Shown in pieces: positions 35,539 through 43,705 of a stretch of 64,000 nt of DNA. The stretch lies in NCBI RefSeq assembly GCF_001942495.1, contig NZ_MKZS01000001.1:2411628-2475627 (forward strand). The letters are read 5' to 3'. The position numbers were made by a program, and so were the translations under genes. The DNA is from Moorena bouillonii PNG (lineage in GTDB: Bacteria; Cyanobacteriota; Cyanobacteriia; Cyanobacteriales; Coleofasciculaceae). The notes beneath the pieces are model-generated. The model did not search any database and was not told the origin of the DNA. It was given only the letters and a program-made list of their open reading frames with translations. Each line of letters starts with the position of its first letter. Position 1 is the first letter of the stretch.

Positions 35539-36241
35539 GTTTTTTATTGCTGTTTATTGTTTCTATTTTCTGCAAGTTGAAGTTGGTGGAGTTGTCTGGA
35601 AATCTTATTAGACAATAGGGTTCCAACGGACTCTTTTCTTTTCCACAACTTCCCTTTGCGTGACACCAACTTGATCGGTTATTGGATCATAGTTGGGGAA
35701 AAGTGACAGGAGGGTGATGGGTGACCATGCTTCAGTTATTCACCTTTCTGCTTCTAGAACGAAAATTTTGATTGTTTGTGACAACTAAATTTTTTTTCCT
35801 TAAATGTGCTGTTTTATAGTATAGCAAGGCAAGTATAGATTAGGACATAGTATTTTGGTTTAAAGGGAACAGGGAACAGGGAACAGGGAACAGAAATATG
35901 TCTTAACTTTTACTTAAACAAAACCGACTTGCCTCGCGATCGCAAAGGTTGATTGCTGGTAAGTTAACCAATACTCAGAAATTACAGGGTTTGTTAGATA
36001 AACCGCTAATAAAACTTTCCTTTTTTACCTCCTTTTTCTGTCTGTCTTGATGCATGACAATGTTAGCTGGTCGTGAAAAAACACACCAGCCAATAATGCT
36101 TGGGTTTGCCAAGTTCAATCCCTGTTGATCCCCCCTAACCCCCCTTAGCAAGGGAGGAACAAGAGCCTCTCGATGACGAAAAAAGCAAAGCTTCCTCTGG
36201 CTTCCCCCTTATTAAGGGGGACGGGAGGGGGATCTATTCTC
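35539..36241. other. Intergenic region with GGGAACA heptamers and CCCCCT elements
   Basis: Contains GGGAACA x3 (35873-35893) and, at 36128-36235, paired CCCCCTAACCCCCC / AAGGGGGACGGGAGGGGGATC segments forming a potential large stem. No gene is visible. Confidence 0.65.
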
Positions 36242-36625
36242 TTAATACCCTGGCGGCCCTCTATCCCCTGTATATAATTTCTGGTTGCTGTTTAGCTCTA
36301 TTTTCTTGGTGAGAGTACTCGACTTCCACAAAAGTCTTGCAACACTAGGAAACTGAGCAAGATCCTGCGATCTTGATACCTCTTGGCTCCGATTCCTTAG
36401 GGATGGTGAAGAAATTGCCATTGCTTTAAGCGATCGCGGTTTTACCCAATCCATCGGGCAAGGATTGCTATCGCTGAACTTAGTTGATGGGGGATTGGGA
36501 GCTTTTTTAATAGAGATTACCTTTGGTACAACAGATTCTGGCTCTACCAGTGACGTTATTTCCTCTGCCGTTGTCTCTAATTTGATGTCAGGATAATGGT
36601 GTTGCTGATTGTGGGTATGATTGAG

Positions 36626-36703
36626 CCCCCCTAGCCCCCCAATTTTGGGGGGAACAAGACTTTCAAAGTCCCCCAAAGTTGGGGGATTTAGGGGGCTTTC
36701 CCA
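36626..36703. repeat. CCCCCTAAATCCCCC element inside the sigma-factor frame
   Basis: CCCCCCTAGCCCCCC...AAGTTGGGGGATTTAGGGGG lies wholly in the coding frame and is translated as ESPLNPPTLGDFES and KIGGLGGL. The same element is intergenic at 30889 and 31090. Confidence 0.85.
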
Positions 36704-36924
36704 AAACCAGAGGATCGCGCATTCATACTTCAATTCAGCAACGCCGGAATAATTACCGTTACTAACAATCTCCCCATCTCCCGATCTCCCCATTTCCCTT
36801 AAAGACTGCTCAGTTGTCTCCAAGTCTTCTTGTTCTATCTCTTTGTCAACGGGAGTGACATGACTTTCTGTGTCTTTTTCTTTTTTACTCTGCTGCTCGG
36901 ATACTCTCCTAATCTCCTTCAAAA

Positions 36925-37019
36925 GCGATGCAGCCAGGTAGCGCGGTCTTGGGGGTTCCCCCCATGAGCGACTACCGGTGCGGTCTTGGGGGTTTCCGAC
37001 CCTCGCTATTGCATCAAGA
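36925..37019. repeat. Dispersed palindromic repeat, copy 4, inside the sigma-factor frame
   Basis: Starts GCGATGCAGC and ends GCATCAAGA; translated in the sigma frame as LLDAIARVGNPQDRTG and SWGEPPRPRYLAA. It keeps the reading frame open. Confidence 0.85.
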
Positions 37020-37802
37020 AGGGCGATATCCCCATAAGCCTTCTGATCCAATCCAGCCAGATACGTCTGCAACAGCTGCTGCAGTTTCTCCCTGGCTCGT
37101 TGGATACGTTTACGAACGGTATTGTTGGAAATATCTAATCGTTGAGCTATCTCTTGGTAAGACAACTGCTGCTCAAAGCGCAAGATACATACGTTGCGCT
37201 GATTCTCGGGCAAATCCTCTAGGGCACTACGGATTACCTCTAATAGTTCCCTTTTTTCTACAATTTGTCCTGGGGTATCAAATTCAGTAACCAACCCATT
37301 CCTTTCTGCCAATGCGATCGCTTCGAGGTTTTCTACTCCTATTGCCCCAGAGTTATTTTCTCGATGGCAGTCTATACAGAAGTTATGGGCAAATTTAGTC
37401 AGCCATCCCTTGAGATTGGTAATCTTTGCGGCAAATTTGGGCAATTTTTCCCAAGCCTTGAGCATAATCTCAGAAAGAGCATCTTGAGCTTGAGACCGAT
37501 TACCCCCCATCCAGCTGCAGAGCGCGATGGTAAAGATAGTCTTGATACTGTTTCCAGAGTGGCCAAAAGGCAGTGCGGTTTCCAGTAGACAGTTTTTCCA
37601 GGAGAGACCCCACCCAAGCAGCGGTAGATGCGTTTTCTGCATTTTCCCTCCATTGGCCATGAAAACCTTGGTTTGTTGGCTGCATAAGCGCACCTGTAGA
37701 AACACCAAAGTCAATTTTGCTGGATCCCATATTTTGTAAATCGATCACTCAACTAACGAGATAATAGGGGTTTCAGTATTCGAGCCTAGTGTTTTTGCAA
37801 AA

Positions 37803-37897
37803 GCGATGCAGCGCGGTCTTGGGAAGGCAGCGCGGTCTTGGGGGTTCCCCCCATGAGCGACTGCCGTGGTTTCCCCCATGAGCGACTGCATCAAGAC
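37803..37897. repeat. Dispersed palindromic repeat, copy 5
   Basis: GCGATGCAGC...GCATCAAGAC, 95 bp, with duplicated inner GCGCGGTCTTGGG / CATGAGCGACTGC modules. Confidence 0.85.
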
Positions 37898-38104
37898 AGT
37901 CAGATGCACCGAAGACCAGTGTGGCCTATTCAGCCAAGTTAAACAAGTGACCTTAGTCAACTTAAGCCCTCAAGTCCAGTCATCTCTTGAGTTAGGATTT
38001 TTGTAAATTTTATTGAAGCCTTGTCTTTATCTTTTTTTAACTTTATCTAAGTAAAAATATTATCATACCACATCAGCTGGTAATAAGGAAAATGTATTGG
38101 ATCC

Positions 38105-38157
38105 AAGGCATAAGGCATAAGGTATAAGGCATAAGGTATAAGGTATAAGGCATAAGC
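38105..38157. repeat. Heptamer array ATAAGGC/ATAAGGT
   Basis: Seven units alternating ATAAGGC and ATAAGGT. Confidence 0.9.
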
Positions 38158-38772
38158 CAGAATAGTTTCAGTTTTTTTAGTTAATCAAATATCGTTTAAA
38201 TGGGCGAAAACTTATTAAACAAATTACACCTAAAAAAAAGTAATACTCTGAAATCTCCGCTATAGCAATTTGTGTAGAAGTTTTTTGGCCTGTTGCCTGT
38301 TGCCTGCTACCTGCTCCGAAGCTCCTATCAGGTAAAGGTAGAAAATGTAAAAGTATCAAATAAATCTCATCAGAGAATTAAAGATTTGATATAGATCAGA
38401 TAAAAGTATTTACAATCCTCTCACGGTAACTTAATTTGGTATCGAATAAAACCTGTTAAAATACTCCAGTTGATCGAATAAACTATCTTAAATTAAAAAA
38501 AAATCTAAAATAAGTTAGCAATTATGAAATCTATAGTCTAAGATTTCAGGAGCTCTAAAAGTAACAGGCTCTTTATTCGTGACGTTTGTCAGCTAAGCAC
38601 AAGCCATCCTAGGGGTCAACCATAAAACTACCTAAAAATAGTAATACTTTCAGGGGTCGATTCTAGTGTCAGCTGTACAACAAAACATCCTAATTTAACT
38701 TAACCTCTAGGATTTTTTCCTTACGGTTGGGAACTCTTATAGATAAGCCTTAGGTTTATTGAACTATTTGTT

Positions 38773-41145
38773 ATGACTAATCTCAACAGTGTTCTTCAAC
38801 GAGACCCATTTGCCGACAGCACATTAGTTGTAAACGATGAAGGGATTACCATTCGCCTGATCGACGGCAGTAGGAATAATTTAGACCAAGTCTCTTTGGG
38901 AATCCCTAATACGCCCTTGCTGCGTTTGGGTCCAATTGAGTATGAAGACGGAATCCAGTCACCGGCAGGTATTGCATTTGATGCAGAAGGCAATGCTTTG
39001 ATCGGTATAGATGGCAATACTGTTACGCGCCAACCGATTCCCATATTTACCCAAGCCGAAGCAGACCGATTAAATGGATTGGGATTGAATGTCATATCCA
39101 ATACAGAAGGCTTAAGCAATGTCTCTGATGCACCCTTTGTGTTGCTTAACCCACCGGATCGCCCTAGTACCCGAGTGATCAGCAATGCCACCTCTAACTT
39201 AGAAGAAGGAGAGTCTGATCCCAATGGCAATGACTTAAGCGCTTTCATTTGGGCTTTTGGTCAGTTCGTCAACCACGACACTGATTTAGCAGCGAATGGG
39301 TCAAAAGAAGAAAACCAAAACCGGTTAGAATTGCTCAATTTCCCCATTGACATTCCAGCCGATGACCCGAATTTTCCACCAAACACTCCTCCCACTCAAG
39401 AAATTTCTACACAGGCAGATGGTGGGTTAGAGTTTGACTTTGAACGGGATGCGTTTTTCACCGGTACTGGAGTCTCTGGGAGCCCAGGAAAAGCCATTAA
39501 TATTGTTACCTCTTGGCTTGACCTTTCTGTAGTCTATGGGTCTACTGAAGAAGAATATCAAGCAATTCGTGCTTTTTCAGAAGGTCGCCTCAACGTCTTC
39601 TCAGATGAAACAGTTACCACTAATGACGACTTGTTACCCGTTAACATCACAGGTGCTGATGGAGAACTGATCAGTGGTAAAGGCGCTTTTATGGATGTGG
39701 GTTTTCTAGCGGGGGATACACGGGTTAACGAGAACGATAGTTTGGCATCCCAGCATACCCTCTGGATGCGTAACCACAACCGCCTTGCCCAAGAACTTTA
39801 TCGGTTTCATCCTGACTGGACAGATGAACAGATATATCAACGCTCTCGCCAGATTAATATTGCCCAATATCAAGCTATTGTCCTGTACGAGTGGCTCCCC
39901 CTGATGGTGGGTAATGTGATCACCGACTACAGTAGCTATAACTCTGATCAAACCCCAGAAATCACTAGTGAATTTGCTGCTGCTGGTCTTCGTGTTGGTC
40001 ATACCCAAACCAATAACCGTATAGACACTATTGATGCTGATGGTAATCTCACAAGTTTGCAATTATTAAGAACATTTGGTTCACCCAATATTAATGATAG
40101 TAGCGATATAGATAATATCTTGCGCGGTGCGAGTCAAACAATTACTGAAGATGTTGATACTAATATAGTCTTTGACCTGCGCAACGCTTTAATACCAGGT
40201 GCAATCGGATTTGACCTTTATGCTGCTAATCAGCAACGGGGACGAGATCATGGTTTGGCTGACTATAACCAAGTGCGAACAAGTCTCGGTCTACCACGGG
40301 TGACTACTTTTGCCGAAATTACTTCAAATTCAGAGTTGGCAAATACTCTCGAAAACCTCTACCACACTGTAGAAGATATCGACTTATTGATTGGGCTGTT
40401 TGCAGAAGATGCTGTTGCTCCATCCAGTGCCGGAGAAACTATTCAAGCAATGCTATGGGAGCAATACGAGCGGATACGGGATGCTGACCGCTTTTGGTTC
40501 GAGAGACCGATTGAGGATGGCGGTTTCTTTACCCAAGAGGAAATTGCAGCCATAAAGCAAGTTACGTTTGCTGACATTATCAAGCTCAACACCGAAATTA
40601 CTACAATTCAAGACAATGCTTTCTTGATCAGCTCCGATAACAATCCCTCCTCTGATGGACTGCTAGATTTAACCGGCTTGTCGGGACAAGCTACAGCAAC
40701 TGTGACTAGAGAGGCGAAGTATGACAATTTAATTGGCTTTTATGTAATTGCTGATCAACAGGGAACGATAATTGATCCGATCACGGGTCAATCTCTTACT
40801 CCTGGCCAAGAGGGTTATGCAGAAGCTGCCATTGATGCCAGCGTGGCTGAATTCAAGGTAGAGGAAAACTTGACCACGGTGAATTTTGATGTTACTCTTC
40901 CCAGTGGCTCTATCCTAGCTCCCTACTTGATTACGGATGGGGAATTGGAAGATGTGCAAAATGGTGATGCTGAGGTATTCTTTGCTTTCACAGCTGCTAA
41001 CAGTGATGGCATGAGCCACATCCTTCAACTTGGAAATAGCAGTGACAACACATTCACATTCGCCTTTGAAGATTTAAGTGGTAATGACAGTGACAAAAGC
41101 GATCGCGACTTTAACGATCTAGTGATTGACCTTACCATTTTATAA
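38773..41145 (+). CDS. Animal-type haem peroxidase with C-terminal DUF4114 domain
   Basis: A 790-aa protein. The haem peroxidase domain (about 110-630) has the distal site GQFVNHDTD (Gln164, Asn167, His168), GDTRVNEN with the distal Arg and a Glu three residues later, SQHTLWMRNHNRLA, and the proximal His in RVGHTQ; RGRDHGLADYN is also typical. Compared with myeloperoxidase, Asn167 replaces the Asp that forms one haem ester bond, while the second ester Glu seems kept. The C-terminus ends in DUF4114 (SDRDFNDLVIDLTI). No N-terminal signal peptide; secretion could use a C-terminal type I signal. It likely oxidises halides or phenolics. Confidence 0.93.
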   Translation: MTNLNSVLQRDPFADSTLVVNDEGITIRLIDGSRNNLDQVSLGIPNTPLLRLGPIEYEDGIQSPAGIAFDAEGNALIGIDGNTVTRQPIPIFTQAEADRLNGLGLNVISNTEGLSNVSDAPFVLLNPPDRPSTRVISNATSNLEEGESDPNGNDLSAFIWAFGQFVNHDTDLAANGSKEENQNRLELLNFPIDIPADDPNFPPNTPPTQEISTQADGGLEFDFERDAFFTGTGVSGSPGKAINIVTSWLDLSVVYGSTEEEYQAIRAFSEGRLNVFSDETVTTNDDLLPVNITGADGELISGKGAFMDVGFLAGDTRVNENDSLASQHTLWMRNHNRLAQELYRFHPDWTDEQIYQRSRQINIAQYQAIVLYEWLPLMVGNVITDYSSYNSDQTPEITSEFAAAGLRVGHTQTNNRIDTIDADGNLTSLQLLRTFGSPNINDSSDIDNILRGASQTITEDVDTNIVFDLRNALIPGAIGFDLYAANQQRGRDHGLADYNQVRTSLGLPRVTTFAEITSNSELANTLENLYHTVEDIDLLIGLFAEDAVAPSSAGETIQAMLWEQYERIRDADRFWFERPIEDGGFFTQEEIAAIKQVTFADIIKLNTEITTIQDNAFLISSDNNPSSDGLLDLTGLSGQATATVTREAKYDNLIGFYVIADQQGTIIDPITGQSLTPGQEGYAEAAIDASVAEFKVEENLTTVNFDVTLPSGSILAPYLITDGELEDVQNGDAEVFFAFTAANSDGMSHILQLGNSSDNTFTFAFEDLSGNDSDKSDRDFNDLVIDLTIL

Positions 41146-41190
41146 TGGTTCATCAATCAGTAATGATTAGAAAAAAACATACCAATTCCA

Positions 41191-41296
41191 GTAGGGTGGG
41201 CAAAGTAATCTAATCGTGAATACTCAGTAAGCATATGCGCGTAGCGCATATGCTTAGAATACTCACCCATAACCAAAGGGTTTTTGCCCACCCTAC
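41191..41296. mobile_element. MITE with GTAGGGTGGGCAAA terminal inverted repeats and inner palindrome
   Basis: GTAGGGTGGGCAAA (41191-41204) and TTTGCCCACCCTAC (41283-41296) are perfect inverted repeats. Inside, TAAGCATATGCGC (41228-41240) pairs with GCGCATATGCTTA (41244-41256). It sits between the converging ends of the peroxidase and rodZ-like genes and could also stop transcription from both sides. Confidence 0.85.
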
Positions 41297-41303
41297 AAGC
41301 GAT

Positions 41304-42263
41304 CTACTGAGCAGCTAAGCTAAAACTCCTTTGTACAACTGCACCACGTTTACCGAGGGATTTTGGTTGCTGTTGATCCACAGTATACAAAACACCTCCC
41401 GCATTCCCTGACCTAACAGTCAGTTTTTGTTTAGCAATCCAGGTTTTCTGATATCCCTTGGGTAAGGTGTCTTCCAACGCGATTTTGCCATCAACTACCA
41501 CTCGTACCCAAGTTTGCTCTGTAATACTCAAGCGTACTTTAATTAATGGATTAGATGGAGAAGGTTTGGGTTTGGGGGGTGGTAATGGTTCTGGCTTAGG
41601 GGCTGGTGCTGGTTGTTCTGGTTTATCTGGGGTTTGCTGCTCCTGAACAACTGATGAGTTTTCGATCTGTCGATTAGTTATATAGGTGAAAACGGTGTTG
41701 AGTAGATAAATTAGTCCACCAGCAACACTGACCAAGCTTACGATTATGATGTAACCATAATAGGGTTGTACGCTTTTAGCTACAGTCTTAACAGTCTTGC
41801 TTTTGGCTAGAATCCTAGGAATCTGTTGAGCAGAGGTTAGAGTCTGAGATTTCTCTTGTGAGGGGGTATTGCTATACAAGACTAAGGCACCAGGCTGGCT
41901 TTCCTCGGTGTTCTTGGTGTTATTGGTTTCCTCGGTGTTCTCGGTGTTCTCGGTGTTCAAGGACAATCCAGAATTAACTGGAAACGTTTTGGCTATCCCT
42001 GGACCATCTAGACTGAGAAACTCTGCATAGCGACGAATGAAGCCTTGAATGTAAACTGGCTCGGGCAACCCCTCCGATTGCCCTGCTTCAAGGGCTTGCA
42101 ATATATGCAATCGAATAAAGGTTTTGTTAGCAACTTCCTCAATAGGTATAGATTTCTCCTGCCTGAGTTGGCTGAGATAGGTCCCTATTTTCTGGAGTTG
42201 CTCCTCTTGCTCTAGACTTAAGTGGCTCACCAAATCTCTCCACCCATTAATCCACGTTAACAA
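41304..42263 (-). CDS. RodZ-like protein: HTH, transmembrane segment, C-terminal beta domain
   Basis: A 319-aa protein. Residues about 20-95 form an HTH_25 domain (LSQLRQEKSIPIEEVANKTF, YIQGFIRRYAEFL). A variable linker (about 100-150) contains NTENTENTEETNN, coded by 9-bp repeats. One membrane segment (YIIIVSLVSVAGGLIYLL) precedes a Pro/Lys-rich stretch and a DUF4115-like domain (LIKVRLSITEQTWVRVVVDG). RodZ anchors MreB and controls cell shape. The linker repeat is prone to copy-number change. Start: ATG at 42263. Confidence 0.88.
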   Translation of the reverse strand: MLTWINGWRDLVSHLSLEQEEQLQKIGTYLSQLRQEKSIPIEEVANKTFIRLHILQALEAGQSEGLPEPVYIQGFIRRYAEFLSLDGPGIAKTFPVNSGLSLNTENTENTEETNNTKNTEESQPGALVLYSNTPSQEKSQTLTSAQQIPRILAKSKTVKTVAKSVQPYYGYIIIVSLVSVAGGLIYLLNTVFTYITNRQIENSSVVQEQQTPDKPEQPAPAPKPEPLPPPKPKPSPSNPLIKVRLSITEQTWVRVVVDGKIALEDTLPKGYQKTWIAKQKLTVRSGNAGGVLYTVDQQQPKSLGKRGAVVQRSFSLAAQ

Positions 42264-42459
42264 TTTTTATACATAAACACCGGATAGTAACATCCCTTGG
42301 GCATCTCACCATAGAACTTATCAAAAATTAACAAAGATTAACAATATAGCCAATTTGCTGATCAAATAGGAAAACTCTCTCATTTTAGGGTATGGTTCCG
42401 ATTGGCATCCTCCCCCGGGCGGAACAACTCATAAGGGTAGGTTTTTTACTTTGACCTTA

Positions 42460-42503
42460 GGTGTGGGGTGTGGGGTGTGGGGTGTGGGGTGTGGGGTGTG
42501 GGG
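42460..42503. repeat. Heptamer array GGTGTGG
   Basis: Six tandem units, GGTGTGG. Confidence 0.9.
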
Positions 42504-42803
42504 GATAAGAAAGCGATGCAGCGCCTTCATGCGGGGGTTTCCCACGTCACTGTGAGTCTTTCCCCTTTCGTCGAGTGGGCTGATCTAATTGTAAGCATTC
42601 AGCCGTTGGCGATTCCCATAGCATGGCCATTCCCGTAGCGTGGCCAAAGCCCAAGGCCAACGGCTGACAGCTGACGACTGAATGCTGTTCGCGTAAGCGT
42701 GCGCGTAGCGCATATGCTTACGAATTATCAGCTAATTTTTGGCAATAATTTCAGGCATCATTTCGTTTTTTTTTCTTTACCGTATATCCTTTAATAATTT
42801 TTA

Positions 42804-42895
42804 TATAGCAAAGGGAACAGCGGATCTGGGAGTAGGGAGTAGGGAGTAGGGAATATCGCATCAAAATTCTCTCAATTCCTACACGGATTGCTATA
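42804..42895. mobile_element. Short TATAGCA...TGCTATA element containing a GGGAGTA heptamer array
   Basis: TATAGCA and TGCTATA bound 92 bp. The ends match those of the 109-bp MITE at 51211, 52595 and 63727, but the interior differs and includes three GGGAGTA units. Confidence 0.6.
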
Positions 42896-43099
42896 GGCCA
42901 ATATTATTATAGGTAAACTTCATTAAATTTTCTGCAATTATCTTCAGTATCCTGAATTTTGATTTCCTAGAGCAACATCAAACTTTTATCGCTTTACTCT
43001 ACTGCTCAAAGTGTAGCAAATAAAATACATGTTGGGAACAAAATGTCAAGTTTTGACGGTGGTTTTAACTGCCAAGTCGTTTTTGATTCCCCGACTAAA

Positions 43100-43684
43100 G
43101 TAAGAATTAACATAGTGGGGTATTGACAAAAGCGAGACAACCGTATAGGATTGCGATCGTGACCAAAAACCAGCCGAACGAACTAGAACCAGAACGATTC
43201 AACCAGTTGCCGAAGGAGGAAGTGGTAGAAATGCTCATTACTGTAGCGAAGGCTATAGCTCAGCAGCAAGCAACAATAGAAGAACTGAAACAAGAAATAG
43301 ATAAACTGCCTGTAAGTAGCAGAATTAGAACGCAAAATTTAATCAAAACCGCCATCAACAGACCTACTCAAAAAAACGGAAAATCAGAAATAATAAAAAC
43401 AAGATACAGTATAAAAACCTAAACGTCAACTAGGCAAACAGCAAAGACATCAAGGAAAAAGCTGGAGTGGCTCTCGGCCTAGGGAATAGTTTCAAGATAC
43501 TGCTAAGTTAGCGTAATTTATCGGCTAATTTATTAAGTTTAGTAAATATTAAGTTTAGTAAAAAAACTGCTCTCCTTAGGGGTGGTCTGTGATAGATTTT
43601 GTTGAGCAAGCTCGACCGGCTCAACTTGATAAAACTGCACTTGCTCCTTCTTTGATTCCATAACCAACGTTGCTGAATCCTTAC
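43100..43684 (+). pseudogene. Internally deleted IS66-family relic
   Basis: The left end GTAAGAATTAAC (43100) is followed by GTGGGGTATTGACAAA, aligning with the end of the intact IS at 28079. A transposase start follows: QLPKEEVVEMLITVAKAIAQ to EELKQEIDKLPVSS (43123-43422), then in another frame RQLGKQQRHQGKSWS. The right part ends CCTTCTTTGATTCCATAA (PSLIP, stop) and CTGAATCCTTAC (43673-43684). So both ends and transposase termini remain while about 900 bp of the middle is lost. No target duplication was found. Confidence 0.85.
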
Positions 43685-43705
43685 GTAGAATTCAAGGGAG
43701 TTTTT

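Larger units (their letters stand above)
36242..37748 (-). pseudogene. ECF-type sigma factor, frameshifted in a G6 run and extended by inserted repeats
   Basis: The N-terminal part is in one frame (from 37748: LLEKLSTGNRTAFWPLWKQY, ending LQLDGG then stop) and the rest is in another (NRSQAQDALSEIMLKAWEKL). They join in the run of six C (37503-37508; six G on the coding strand); five G would give LQLDGGNRSQ in one frame. Region 4 is clear: LPENQRNVCILRFEQQLSYQ and ISNNTVRKRIQRAREKL. After region 4 (near 37030) the frame runs through a dispersed palindromic repeat (AIARVGNPQDRTG) and a CCCCCTAAATCCCCC element (NPPTLGDFESLVPPKIGG). Slippage, decay or sequencing error are possible. Confidence 0.8.
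37749..38772. other. 1-kb intergenic region before the peroxidase
   Basis: Holds palindromic repeat copy 5 (37803-37897), an ATAAGGC heptamer array (38105-38157), CCTGTTG units near 38290 and AT-rich sequence 38340-38560. The peroxidase leader 38560-38772 has no clear ribosome site. No gene seen. Confidence 0.7.
42264..43099. other. Repeat-rich region between rodZ-like gene and IS66 relic
   Basis: Contains the GGTGTGG heptamer array (42460-42503), part of the palindromic repeat (42513-42560), CGTAGCGTGGCC repeats (42610-42720) and a small element 42804-42895. No gene supported. Confidence 0.7.

Noticed and set aside
37745..37960. 71-aa minus-strand frame containing AVAHGGNPQDRAAF
   Set aside because: That peptide is the translation of the dispersed palindromic repeat, seen also in other frames.
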